Of a DNA stretch of 64,000 nucleotides, positions 46,059 to 55,396 are shown piece after piece. The stretch lies in contig JAQWOH010000038.1 in NCBI GenBank assembly GCA_029245955.1, positions 62,001 to 126,000 of the forward strand, written 5' to 3'. This stretch comes from Fuerstiella sp. (GTDB taxonomy: Bacteria > Planctomycetota > Planctomycetia > Planctomycetales > Planctomycetaceae). The position numbers and the translations under genes are program-made. The notes beneath the pieces are model-generated. The model saw nothing but the letters and a program-made list of their open reading frames with translations, was not told the DNA's origin and ran no database searches. How positions within the stretch are numbered: the first letter of the stretch is position 1; every line of letters starts with the position of its first letter.

Positions 46059-49000
46059 ATGAACGGAATCATCAGAACATACGTCCCCACGGTCAGGAAT
46101 CCTGTGCATGCGTTTCCTGTCGTCAGTTTTTTCCCGGCGGCGCTGGTCGTCTCATTGAGCTGTTCGCTGGCTGCGGCTCAAATCCCTTCGCCCGCTGCAC
46201 AAACAGATGACACTACGGCGAAAGAGGATGACAGTGCCAAGCAGGTCGCTCCGACTGATTCTGCTGGCCCGCCGCCTGTTGACGACCCGATTGCTCAGTT
46301 TGAGCAGAAGATTGCGGATCTTGAGGGTGACCCGTCGACGGCAACTGTGGAGCCCGCCGTCGCCAGGCAGTTGAAGCAGCTTCTGGAAGTCTCGCGTGCC
46401 AACGTGGCCAAGATACGGAAACTGAATCAATCCACTGTTGAGACAGATGCAAAGACGAGTGATCTGCCCCAAGAAAAGATACGTCTTCAGACCCCCGTTG
46501 CGCCTGTTTACTCAACCGGTGATTTCCTTCTGGAAACCACTGAGATCGAGAGCCAATTATCTGAGTTAACGAAGGAGCTCGCAGACAGAAAAAAACTGCT
46601 GATTGATTCAAAGGCAGCTGTAGACAGCCAGGTGACTCGCAAACAGGATCAGCAGAATCGCATCACCGAGCTGCAGAAGAATCTTGATGAGATCGAAGCG
46701 GAGCAAAGACGCGGGGCGGAAGATTCTCTACCGAGTGCCCATGATCTGGAAATTCAAACAAGATTGGCCGCAGCGCTGGCGGAACTGGAATTGGGCCGGG
46801 CCGAACTGAACAGGCTGGAAAGGGAACTGAATCTCAAGCTGCCGACAAGTCGCGTTGAGCACCAGAAGGAGCAAATCGAACAGGTAGAGAAACGCCGTGA
46901 CGTACTGCAGGGGCTACTGGACAACGCTCGCGAAGTGTACAAAAGAGAGCTGCGCAGTAAGGGGGAAGATTTGCAGGCGAAGATCGCGAGTCTGGGTCCA
47001 GCCGACGTCTTGAAGTTGCTGGATTCACCTGCAGAGCTGGCGGGAACCAATATAAGAATCGTGAACCAGATCGCCGTACGCGAGAAGGAAGTGAAAGATC
47101 TCAGGCTGTCGAACGATCAACTGGAGTCAGAAGCAGAAAAAATCCAGCAGCGCATTAGTGAATTCGGTGCGGAAGGTGTGATTGGTCGCGACTTGCTGCA
47201 TTTATATGACGATGCGACGCCGCGCGCAGACATCGAAAAACTGATGGCTCGAATCGAAGTGAAACTATCCGAACGGCGGATCGCGCAGATGGTCTATACA
47301 GCCAGCCTGGAAGATGTGGAAGAATTGGTTGTGTCTGATGATGAGCTTCTTCGAATTGGCGTCATTGCGGGGCAAACGGATCTGCTTAAGTCGTTGGGTG
47401 AGGATTCCAGGACGTTGTCATCGTTGCTGTCAGACCTCGACAGTGAAAGCCGACGGCGGCTGGCCCTGATGGATGAATGGGAAGCCTATGCCAGTGAGCA
47501 GGCCCTGTGGTTCCGCAGTCACCCAATGCTGACACTGGCGGATCTGGCGTCGTTGCCCGCCGTGATGTCCGATGTCGCTGTTGAAGTTCGAACAGGCTGG
47601 AAAAGCAACGTCAGCAGTGTAGACGGTTCTTTTTTTGTCATTCTGATTCCGGCGGGATTGCTCATCGCGCTGTTGTTTGGGATTCAGCACAGAGCGAAAC
47701 TCGGCCTGGATGCCGTTGCCGTAACCGCCGAGCGGCGTGTCTGTACTACGTTTCGTCCCACGGCGCGGGCGATTCTGCTGACCTTTGGGCTGGCTGCAGA
47801 GTGGCCTCTGCTGATGTTGGTCACCGGCACGCTGCTGCAGACTCAGGCGGTGGGTTCCACGTTGCCCGGGTTTGGCCTGGCATTGTCCGAACTGGGCATC
47901 ATTCTATTGTGGCTGAACTGTTTTCGGCAGGCGCTGCGGTCAGGTGGCCTGGCGGAAGTCCACTTCGGCTGGAACAACACTGTTTGTCAAATTGTACGGC
48001 AGGGGTTTCACGGTACTATCATTGTGATATTGCTGCCGATGTTTCTGTTCCTGGTGGTGCGCCATGGAGAATCGGGCGGAGACCTGGTCGAACGCAGCTT
48101 TTTCGTACTGTTAATGATTGTTGTGGGCACACGAGTCATACGTCTGCTGCTGCCTCCGTCGAATCTTCTGGTCAGCCGCCTGTCTGCATCGTTCTCGATT
48201 CTGGCGGCATCGCGATGGATCTGGACATTTGGCCCGGTCGCGCTACTGGCGGTGATGATCTTCCTTTCGGTCACCGGTTTTCATTATACAGCCGTTCAAC
48301 TGTCGATTCGCTGTGGTTCTACACTGGTCGTGATGTCATTGCTGCTGCTGGGACATCAACTGCTGACACGCTGGCTTCGTCTGCACCGCACCAAGACAAG
48401 ATTGCTGGCGGCTCGTGCGCGGGCGATGGAGCGTTCTAAAGCCGATAGTGATGAGGCAGATGCACCGACCTCATTCATTCCGGCGGTGGAAGAGGATGAT
48501 GCAGATATTGAAGTGTTTGGCCTGCAGGCGGACGCGCTGCTGCGGAACATCGCCTGTCTGACGGCCCTGGCCTGTATGTGGGCCATCTGGCTGGACGTAC
48601 TTCCAGCTCTTCGCGTACTTGACCATGAGCCACTATGGTCGGTGTATGAAGAAGTTGTCGTGCCGACCGAGTCGGGCGATGAGACGACTGTTGAGACCAG
48701 AATGGAGCGGCGTGCGGTGACGGTCGGGAGTCTGTTTTTGGCTGTGTTCACGCTCACATTAACGGTCATCGGAGTTCGTCAGATCCCCGGGCTGATTGAA
48801 GTTGTGCTGCGGAGCGAATCGAACCTGGACGCCGGAGTCCGTTATGCGATTAGTACTGTTACGCGTTATGTAATCCTGCTGTTTGGCGTGGCGATGATGT
48901 TTCGACTGATGGGTCTGCGGTGGAGCCAGGTGCAGTGGCTGGCGGCCGGGCTTTCGGTAGGCCTGGGATTTGGAATGCAGGAAGTGTTCGCGAACTTCGT

Positions 49001-49514
49001 TTCCGGACTGATCATTCTTGTCGAACGTCCCATTCGAATCGGCGACATCGTCACTATTGACGGAGTCAGCGGTGTCGTTTCGAAAATTCGTATCCGAGCG
49101 ACTTCCATCACGGACTGGGACCGTCGCGAATACATCGTGCCGAATCGCGAATTCGTGACGGGCAAGCTGCTGAACTGGACGTTAAGTGATACCACGAACC
49201 GAGTGATGGTCAACGTCGGCGTCGCGTATGGCACTGATACCAATATGGCGCGAGAAATCATGCTGGATGTGGCGAGAAATCATCCGGGAGTCATGAGCGA
49301 CCCGGGACCGATCACCACGTTTGAAAACTTTGGTGACAGTTCTCTGGAACTGGTACTGCGGGCCTACCTGCCAAACCTGGACAATCGGCTTGGAACGACA
49401 ACGGAGCTGTTCACTCAGATCAATCTTCGTTTCGCCGAAGCAGGAATTTCTATTCCATTTCCGCAACGCGACATACATGTGCAGCCGGATTCGTCGGTCA
49501 CCAAAGCCGGGTGA
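46059..49514 (+). CDS. Large MscS-family mechanosensitive channel (MscK/KefA-like)
   Basis: The 1151-residue membrane protein begins with a signal peptide (ending near LAAAQIP), a periplasmic coiled-coil region to about residue 480, and about ten membrane segments from about 520. The MscS pore and beta domain occupy the last 230 residues: GLSVGLGFGMQEVFANFVSGLIIL, then RPIRIGDIVTIDGVSGVVSKI, then the C-terminal vestibule. It protects the cell by opening when membrane tension rises. The long periplasmic coiled coil is like that of MscK. A soluble loop of about 60 residues with acidic content lies near 780-830. Confidence 0.92.
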   Translation: MNGIIRTYVPTVRNPVHAFPVVSFFPAALVVSLSCSLAAAQIPSPAAQTDDTTAKEDDSAKQVAPTDSAGPPPVDDPIAQFEQKIADLEGDPSTATVEPAVARQLKQLLEVSRANVAKIRKLNQSTVETDAKTSDLPQEKIRLQTPVAPVYSTGDFLLETTEIESQLSELTKELADRKKLLIDSKAAVDSQVTRKQDQQNRITELQKNLDEIEAEQRRGAEDSLPSAHDLEIQTRLAAALAELELGRAELNRLERELNLKLPTSRVEHQKEQIEQVEKRRDVLQGLLDNAREVYKRELRSKGEDLQAKIASLGPADVLKLLDSPAELAGTNIRIVNQIAVREKEVKDLRLSNDQLESEAEKIQQRISEFGAEGVIGRDLLHLYDDATPRADIEKLMARIEVKLSERRIAQMVYTASLEDVEELVVSDDELLRIGVIAGQTDLLKSLGEDSRTLSSLLSDLDSESRRRLALMDEWEAYASEQALWFRSHPMLTLADLASLPAVMSDVAVEVRTGWKSNVSSVDGSFFVILIPAGLLIALLFGIQHRAKLGLDAVAVTAERRVCTTFRPTARAILLTFGLAAEWPLLMLVTGTLLQTQAVGSTLPGFGLALSELGIILLWLNCFRQALRSGGLAEVHFGWNNTVCQIVRQGFHGTIIVILLPMFLFLVVRHGESGGDLVERSFFVLLMIVVGTRVIRLLLPPSNLLVSRLSASFSILAASRWIWTFGPVALLAVMIFLSVTGFHYTAVQLSIRCGSTLVVMSLLLLGHQLLTRWLRLHRTKTRLLAARARAMERSKADSDEADAPTSFIPAVEEDDADIEVFGLQADALLRNIACLTALACMWAIWLDVLPALRVLDHEPLWSVYEEVVVPTESGDETTVETRMERRAVTVGSLFLAVFTLTLTVIGVRQIPGLIEVVLRSESNLDAGVRYAISTVTRYVILLFGVAMMFRLMGLRWSQVQWLAAGLSVGLGFGMQEVFANFVSGLIILVERPIRIGDIVTIDGVSGVVSKIRIRATSITDWDRREYIVPNREFVTGKLLNWTLSDTTNRVMVNVGVAYGTDTNMAREIMLDVARNHPGVMSDPGPITTFENFGDSSLELVLRAYLPNLDNRLGTTTELFTQINLRFAEAGISIPFPQRDIHVQPDSSVTKAG

Positions 49515-49611
49515 TGTGAGCTACCGGAGTATCGAGAGTTCTGCATGTCTGGCGGCAGATTCTGCTGGAGCCGTGTCGTGAGTGGCGCCTCAGATACTAC
49601 CGACAGACTGG

Positions 49612-49649
49612 GGAAAACCGGGTGATCCTGACGTTGGTAACGGTTTTCC
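49612..49649 (+). terminator. Possible hairpin after the MscS gene
   Basis: GGAAAACCG (49612-49620) and CGGTTTTCC (49641-49649) are perfect 9-bp arms with a 20-nt loop, followed by GGGATTTTG. The long loop and short T-run make termination uncertain. Confidence 0.3.
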
Positions 49650-49682
49650 GGGATTTTGCGATTACGCTGACTTCGGTGGTCG

Positions 49683-51722
49683 ATGAATGAGACAGAGACT
49701 GACGTCCCGCTGTGCCGGTTCTACACCCCTGTCATTCGTATGTTTCATTTGCCAATCCTCCGCTCGATGATGCTCGGGAACTTGTCGCCAGGCAATGTTC
49801 TGCTGTGCCCCTGCGCAGTTTTGTTCGCGGTTCTGCTGCATCCGGGAACAGTCTATGCGTGGCAGGGAACCTCGTCTTCAGATTTGTCTGACAGTCCGAT
49901 TCAAAGTGAACGCGTCAATTCGCGTCAGTCTCAGCTTGAACGTCTGGCGACAGAAATCGCCGAAGATGCCTCAGATGGCTTCACAGACAGCCGTCTCGAT
50001 CAGAAGGTTGTTGACCGATTGCTTGAGTCCCGAAAGGCCGCACAAATCGGAGAATTTATCAATCCGAATGGCCCCGCCGTCCTGCAGAAAACACTCGATG
50101 GCGGAGAACAACTGCAGCTGCCGAGAACAGTCGATGTTCCGTTTAGTGATACGCCGCTGCCCGTTCGTACGGTCGTGCAGGAGGATGATGGTCTGGTCAC
50201 TCTGTTGATTCGCGACGCATCGCTGGGTGCGGTCCTGAATGCTTTAGCGGAGGAAATGAGTCTGAACATTGTTACGGCCGGCGCAGTCGTCGGTCAGATC
50301 TCAATGACGCTGCATCGAGTCCCGCTGGATGATGCGCTCGATGCTATTCTGAATGTGAATGGCTACTGCTGGGTGAAAGAAAAGGACATTATTATGGTCT
50401 CCAGCATGGTCGGCGGCAGTGAACTGCCACCTGGCGTGCAGGGACGTGTTGTACGGGTGTTTCGTCTTAATTTTGCATCGGCGGAGGAAATCAATACCAT
50501 TGTGCAGGGACTGTTGTCGCCGATCGGGAACTCCTTTGTGACGACCGTATCAGACGACAAGCTGCGAACGCGTGAGGAACTGGTAGTCGAAGACCTACCT
50601 GAGTATTTGAGTCGGGTGGAGACCTACGTCGCCCAGGCCGACGAGCCCCCGATGCAGGTCCTGATCGAAGCGCATGTGCTGCGGGTCGTTCTCCGCGACG
50701 ATGACCAGCACGGCGTTGATTTGACTCTGCTGGCTCGGCTGGCGAGCGCTAATGTAACACTCTCTTCCAACGGGATTGTCAGTTCAGCGGCCAGCCCCGC
50801 ATTTCTGCTGAATGTAGACAGCACAGACCTGCAGGCGCTCGTGGAAATGATCAAGACCACGACGGACGCCAAGACTCTGGCATCACCCAAGGTGATGGCT
50901 GTTAATGGGCAGAAAGCTCGACTTCAGATTGGGGAACGGCTGGGTTACCTGACCACGACGACGACTGAGACAAGCACTCTCCAGGACGTGCAGTTTATGG
51001 ATCTGGGGGTTGTTCTGACGGTAACGCCGATTATCAGCCAGGACGGACGGATTCTAATGACGGTGGAGCCTGAGGTTTCCAGTGGCCGGATTAATCCCGC
51101 AACTGGTGTGCCGGACGCCGAAACAACGGATGTTGAGACAACCGTCCTGCTGTCGAATGGCCAGGGGATGGTTATCGGAGGACTCATTCAGGAAGAAAAC
51201 AGCGATCAGCAGAACAAGGTTCCGTACGTCGGGGACATCCCCGTATTCGGTCGCTTGTTTCAGCGTCGTGTCAAGGTGAAGGAACGCAGTGAGATAATTA
51301 TAACTCTGTTGCCCCGAATCGTGCCGTACTGTGAACCGCTTGCGCAGGTGACGGAAAGCGAGCAGCTTCAACGGGCCCACGCACCTTTGACCTACGGACC
51401 GTTGCTCGAGGTGGATCGTCGTCGCCTGGAGCCGAGTTTGCCGACTGCCACCGGAAGATTTCATCCGCCCGGGCGATCAATGGATCGCTTTCCAACGCCA
51501 GTCGGAGCGAATTCGAGCTTCGGAGGCGATCTAGGCAATGGCCTGCGGCGATTGCCTTCGTCTTCCGGCCCTCCCGTTCGTGGGTTGCAGCATATTGTTC
51601 CTGTACCGTCTGAAGAATATCTACCTCCCGTCAGTCGTCAGCCATCAACAAACGAGTCTGACGTTCAGCAGACATCGGGAGTTCGATCGGGTGGCTGGAA
51701 ACGTGCCCGGGCAACACGGTGA
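49683..51722 (+). CDS. Secretin (type II/III secretion or type IV pilus outer-membrane ring)
   Basis: An extended N-terminus (a possible alternative start is the ATG at 49740) and a hydrophobic export segment come first. A secretin-type N-domain follows at about 165-250 (DASLGAVLNALAEEMSLNIV), then a second N-domain. The secretin core runs from about 310 to 545 and ends in VPYVGDIPVFGRLFQRR...SEIIITLLPRIV, the classic C-terminal signature. The tail of about 130 residues is Pro/Ser-rich. Secretins form gated outer-membrane pores. No other secretion genes are adjacent, so its partners, perhaps including pseudopilins, lie elsewhere. Confidence 0.9.
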   Translation: MNETETDVPLCRFYTPVIRMFHLPILRSMMLGNLSPGNVLLCPCAVLFAVLLHPGTVYAWQGTSSSDLSDSPIQSERVNSRQSQLERLATEIAEDASDGFTDSRLDQKVVDRLLESRKAAQIGEFINPNGPAVLQKTLDGGEQLQLPRTVDVPFSDTPLPVRTVVQEDDGLVTLLIRDASLGAVLNALAEEMSLNIVTAGAVVGQISMTLHRVPLDDALDAILNVNGYCWVKEKDIIMVSSMVGGSELPPGVQGRVVRVFRLNFASAEEINTIVQGLLSPIGNSFVTTVSDDKLRTREELVVEDLPEYLSRVETYVAQADEPPMQVLIEAHVLRVVLRDDDQHGVDLTLLARLASANVTLSSNGIVSSAASPAFLLNVDSTDLQALVEMIKTTTDAKTLASPKVMAVNGQKARLQIGERLGYLTTTTTETSTLQDVQFMDLGVVLTVTPIISQDGRILMTVEPEVSSGRINPATGVPDAETTDVETTVLLSNGQGMVIGGLIQEENSDQQNKVPYVGDIPVFGRLFQRRVKVKERSEIIITLLPRIVPYCEPLAQVTESEQLQRAHAPLTYGPLLEVDRRRLEPSLPTATGRFHPPGRSMDRFPTPVGANSSFGGDLGNGLRRLPSSSGPPVRGLQHIVPVPSEEYLPPVSRQPSTNESDVQQTSGVRSGGWKRARATR

Positions 51723-51752
51723 ATCGTGCTGAATCGATGAACTCTGTTCCAT

Positions 51753-51768
51753 TGGCCCCCGGGGGCCA
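51753..51768. repeat. Perfect 16-bp palindrome TGGCCCCCGGGGGCCA
   Basis: The palindrome lies between the stop of the secretin gene (51722) and the stop of the convergent membrane-protein gene (51842). It could extrude as a hairpin, but it has no loop spacer and no T-run. Confidence 0.4.
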
Positions 51769-51841
51769 TACCAGGTTGCCCCGAAGCGGCACAGTGTTCT
51801 GCCGTAAGACAGTATTCTGCAAAAGCGGAACGAAGTGCGTT

Positions 51842-53026
51842 CTACGCCTCCAGGTCACCGAGCGCTTCGCCGACTGTCTTTGCGGTGACATTTTCAAAGG
51901 AGGCACAGGCCGGCAGCCGCGTTAACGCGTGTGCCCGGGTGCGGGAATGGGCGGCATCGCTCATCAGGAAGCTGCACCACACAAGGGCCACAGTGCCACA
52001 TACGGCAATCGTGAGCCAGCCAAGGTACGGCGTCAGTTGTTCAGCACGTGTTGAGGTGACGATCCGCGCCGGGACTTCGTGCAAGGTGCCGGCCAGCAGC
52101 AACGGGGCCAGAGAAACTCCCTGCCTGCTGGCGTAGCCCTCGCGCTTAAAGAAATATCCCGTGAACTTAACGTCAGGAGAAGTTTTTCGGGTGAATTCAA
52201 TAACCGTGCGAGCGGACGTCTGCTGTTGAGATGACTTCGGGGGCAGCAGTTTCGTTAATGTTGCGTCTGCATTCGTCGCGATGACATGCAGCAACTGATT
52301 GCCGGAGTCTGGTGTGGTGATCCACGCGTCATAGAATTTTCCGCCACCATAAGGATTCGGTCGCTCTTTGATCGTTGCCAGACGGCGAAGACTTCCTTCC
52401 ACTCGCCAGGCCATCCCGCGGGAACCGTTGGGCGAGTCCATGAACAGAGCGAATGCGCCCGTGGGCAGGGCGTTAGTCTTCTTCCGGTCAATCAAGGTGG
52501 CCATTTTCAGTGTCGCATAGTACGCCTGTGACTCTGATGCATAGACGCCAATGACATCGTCTTTGACCGTCTTCAACAAATCCTTCGGAACTCGAGGCAC
52601 GCTCAGGGGGGGGGCGTCAGATGATTCGGCGATGGCAAGCGGCAGACGATTCGCCGTGACCGTGACTGTGTCCAACGCTGCCTTTTCATCAGATATCGGA
52701 GCACCCGACAGAAACTCGTCATGCCGAATTCCTTCGCTGTGGGCGATCGCATCGTTCAGTCGTATGCGGCTGTTTGAAGTGGCATCGACCGAAATCGCTT
52801 GCGTCTGTGCGGCCGGGGCAGGAAACAATCTGTGCCAGAACTGCGGTTGCCGGACGATGGTGAAGCACAGCATCACAACGCCCACTCCGGCGATGAGTCC
52901 TGTCAGACGCCGCTGGTCTCCGGGTCGCAATGTCCCTCGCGGCCGTTGGCTTGTTCGAAATCGCACTGTTATTGCTCCCGGTCGGAAAGACCGATCAATC
53001 ATGGTTGACCAACTGGATTCGCACAT
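51842..53026 (-). CDS. Membrane protein of unknown function with a C9 tract
   Basis: The 394-residue protein (or 386 from the ATG at 53002) has two hydrophobic segments: LTGLIAGVGVVMLCFTIV near residue 45 and WLTIAVCGTVALVWCSFLMSDA near 345. The middle part (about 60-335) would be extracytoplasmic, with a folded region including AFALFMDSPNGSRGMAWRVEGSLRRL and a repeated FYDAWITTPDSGNQLLHVI strand pattern. Neither start has a good ribosome-binding site. A run of nine C bases on the coding strand lies in the codons for DAPPLS (52606-52614). I do not recognise a family. Confidence 0.65.
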   Translation of the reverse strand: MCESSWSTMIDRSFRPGAITVRFRTSQRPRGTLRPGDQRRLTGLIAGVGVVMLCFTIVRQPQFWHRLFPAPAAQTQAISVDATSNSRIRLNDAIAHSEGIRHDEFLSGAPISDEKAALDTVTVTANRLPLAIAESSDAPPLSVPRVPKDLLKTVKDDVIGVYASESQAYYATLKMATLIDRKKTNALPTGAFALFMDSPNGSRGMAWRVEGSLRRLATIKERPNPYGGGKFYDAWITTPDSGNQLLHVIATNADATLTKLLPPKSSQQQTSARTVIEFTRKTSPDVKFTGYFFKREGYASRQGVSLAPLLLAGTLHEVPARIVTSTRAEQLTPYLGWLTIAVCGTVALVWCSFLMSDAAHSRTRAHALTRLPACASFENVTAKTVGEALGDLEA

Positions 53027-53248
53027 ATTTTACTAATAAAATACGTAGTTGGGCAAGACTTTGACCGAAACTCGGGCCTACAAAACAGTGAGCCGGGTGA
53101 ATGTGGTGAGAACTTGGCAGATAGTTTGTACTGTGCTTGACGTCGGCTGCTGCTCCGAAAACAATCCCGCGCTGGGCGAAAAGCACTAACTGCCTTACGT
53201 CCACTTCGTTAACCCAAGATTCATGTTCTGCAGCAAGGCGTTTTCTTC

Positions 53249-53467
53249 ATGAGCGGTCCAATTGTTCGTACAGGTACCACACCAGAGTTCTGGAGGAACT
53301 GGGACCAGGCATTCGGCGGCGGCAGTAGCGGCGGCAGTAGTGACGGCGGAAAGGCCACCAGGAAGAAGGCCACCAAGAAGAAGGCCACCAAGAAGAAGGT
53401 GGCTGCGAAAGCGACAAAGTCGTCTGCCAGGGCTGGTAAGGCAAAGAAGAAGAAATCAAAGAAATAG
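53249..53467 (+). CDS. Small lysine-rich protein with histone-H1-like tail
   Basis: The 72-residue protein starts MSGPIVRTGTTPEFWRNWDQAF, then a Gly/Ser linker (GGGSSGGSSDGG), then a tail of repeated K-K-A-T units (ATRKKATKKKATKKK) rich in Lys and Ala. The tail resembles bacterial histone-H1-like proteins and would bind nucleic acid or another polyanion. The N-terminal part looks conserved and is unusual for such proteins. AAGG lies about 10 bases before the ATG. The tail is encoded by imperfect 15-base direct repeats (about 53352-53400). Confidence 0.75.
   Translation: MSGPIVRTGTTPEFWRNWDQAFGGGSSGGSSDGGKATRKKATKKKATKKKVAAKATKSSARAGKAKKKKSKK
53352..53400 (+). repeat. 15-base direct repeats within the basic-tail gene
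   Basis: Three tandem copies of the unit AAGGCCACCAAGAAG (the first with one change, AGGAAG) encode KATKK. Such in-frame repeats can expand or contract without breaking the frame. Confidence 0.7.
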
Positions 53468-53503
53468 CAGTGCGGTGAGCATCCTGATCCGCATTAATGA
53501 CTC

Positions 53504-55219
53504 ATGAAGGTTGAGCATCCGAACGTGGCGGTGACCGAATGCAGCACAGGACGTGCCGGTACCATTGTGCTGGTGTGCTGCATATTCGTGTTGTATTCGT
53601 TCTGCCGAGTTCCGATTCCTGGTGTCAACGAGCCGCACTATCTTTGTAAAGCGCGGGCATTTTACGACAGTCAGTGGTGTGCCGGCGATCATTTTCTGCG
53701 TTCGGCGAATGCGCATTTCGTATTCTTTGCACTGTTTGGCGCCGCGGCTCAGATTCTGCCGCTTACGGCTGTTGCTGTTTTTGGACGCGTTCTGTGTCTG
53801 ACCTTATTCGGTTTCGCCTGGACGGCACTTGGTCGGCGGCTCTGTCTTTCTTCGTTCGCAATACTTGTGGCTGCATGCAGTTTCTGTGTGGTTGCCATGA
53901 GCGGAAATTTTTCCGGTGAGTGGGTGATCGGCGGACTTGAGGGAAAGGTTCCGGCCTATGGTGTTGCGCTGCTGTCCGTGTCGTTCTGGCTGGATGGATT
54001 GCAGGCAGGCTCTCGACGTCGGTACGTTATGTCCGGCGTCTGTGCCGGCATGAGCGTTTCGTTTCACCCCGTTGTCGGGCTCTGGTTCTGTATCGACATT
54101 GCACTGAGTGAATTGGGCCTGCGGTTGTGTCGTCGCACGGCAACTGACGGTGTGCCCGGGCGCACCAACCGGGAATGGCTGCAGGATGTTCTGGCATTCG
54201 CAGCGACGGCATTCGTTGTGTCTCTGCCGGGGCTGATCCCGGCGCTGGCGTTATTGACATCTGAAAATGTCTCCGCCGCGGAAATCGCTAAGGCGAACCG
54301 CATCCAGGTTTTCTGGCGACTAGCGCACCATCTGGATCCAGTCACGTTTCCCGTGAAGGCCTGGGTTCACACTGCGGTTCTGGGCAGTGCCTGCATTGTC
54401 GGGTACGTAGGGTTGCGCAGGTGGCAACCTGAGTCGATGCGTTTGGTGGTCTGGCGACCATACCTGCATTTACTGTCCGCTGCTGCGGTACTGGCGACTG
54501 CCGGTGTCGTTGTGGGATGGCATTCCGGCCCGGCCAGTGACATACCTGACTGGGAATGGCGGGCTGCCGTTTTGAAGTTTTACCCGTTTCGGCTGTTCGA
54601 CGCATTATTGCCTGTGACGATGGCTCTGATCTTTGGGGCAATGGCTGACATCGTCGTTCACATGCTCGCGGACAAAAAGGATACCGGGGATTCATCTTCT
54701 GCTGCGACAGTGAATCAAGGATTGCGTCGGGCAGCGGGTACGACAACTGGCCGTGGCGCGATTGTGTGTATGTGTGTCTGCCTCGTCATTGTGCTGGCAC
54801 TGTGGCAACGTCCGACGGCTCCTGGTGGTTACAGTCGAAAGTACATTGCGGACTGGAAGTGCGCTTGCGACTGGATCCGCCGCAACACTCCATGGGATTC
54901 CCGAGTTTTCACCCCCCGTGAATCATTCGCCTTCAAGTGGTTTGCGGAACGGGCGGAATACGTCTGCATCAAAGACTGCCCTCAGGACGCGGTGGGCATT
55001 CTGGAATGGAACCAGAGGCTCTGGAATATCTACGACTGGTCAAGCGAATCGTTTCAGGATGGCCGGTTTGACGACACGGACCTGGAACGCCTCAGGATTC
55101 TGGCAGGTTGCAGTTACGTGCTCACCCGACGATTGGGGCCATTCGAATCAGAGCCCGTCTTTCGAAACGATACGTGGCGGGTCTATGCAATTCCGGACGT
55201 GAGCAGCCGCTTGAAATAG
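53504..55219 (+). CDS. Multipass membrane protein of unknown function
   Basis: The 571-residue protein has about nine to eleven hydrophobic segments, starting with GTIVLVCCIFVLYSFC. Early residues NEPHYL and the conserved-looking VIGGLEGKVPAYG loop resemble membrane-embedded glycosyltransferase-like (GT-C-type) proteins, which hold an acidic motif in the first loop (here PGVNEPHYLCKA). The C-terminal 130 residues are soluble, with RRNTPWDSRVFTPRESFAFKWFAERAEYV and further W- and D-rich text. From memory it may belong to a DUF6798-type planctomycete family, but I cannot confirm this. Confidence 0.7.
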   Translation: MKVEHPNVAVTECSTGRAGTIVLVCCIFVLYSFCRVPIPGVNEPHYLCKARAFYDSQWCAGDHFLRSANAHFVFFALFGAAAQILPLTAVAVFGRVLCLTLFGFAWTALGRRLCLSSFAILVAACSFCVVAMSGNFSGEWVIGGLEGKVPAYGVALLSVSFWLDGLQAGSRRRYVMSGVCAGMSVSFHPVVGLWFCIDIALSELGLRLCRRTATDGVPGRTNREWLQDVLAFAATAFVVSLPGLIPALALLTSENVSAAEIAKANRIQVFWRLAHHLDPVTFPVKAWVHTAVLGSACIVGYVGLRRWQPESMRLVVWRPYLHLLSAAAVLATAGVVVGWHSGPASDIPDWEWRAAVLKFYPFRLFDALLPVTMALIFGAMADIVVHMLADKKDTGDSSSAATVNQGLRRAAGTTTGRGAIVCMCVCLVIVLALWQRPTAPGGYSRKYIADWKCACDWIRRNTPWDSRVFTPRESFAFKWFAERAEYVCIKDCPQDAVGILEWNQRLWNIYDWSSESFQDGRFDDTDLERLRILAGCSYVLTRRLGPFESEPVFRNDTWRVYAIPDVSSRLK

Positions 55220-55396
55220 GCTGCGGCGTTCCTCTTAAGCGGAAGGCTCACGTCGCGTGCAGGCCGAAAGGTCTATCGGGCATGAGTGGCAGTCTTTTCG
55301 GCGTTTCACGCCGTCCCATGGCCACGAGACGCGTTGTGCAGCCTGCTGTGCGTGTTCCCCGCGAGTCCGAACGTCCACGGACATTCGTAAACGGCT

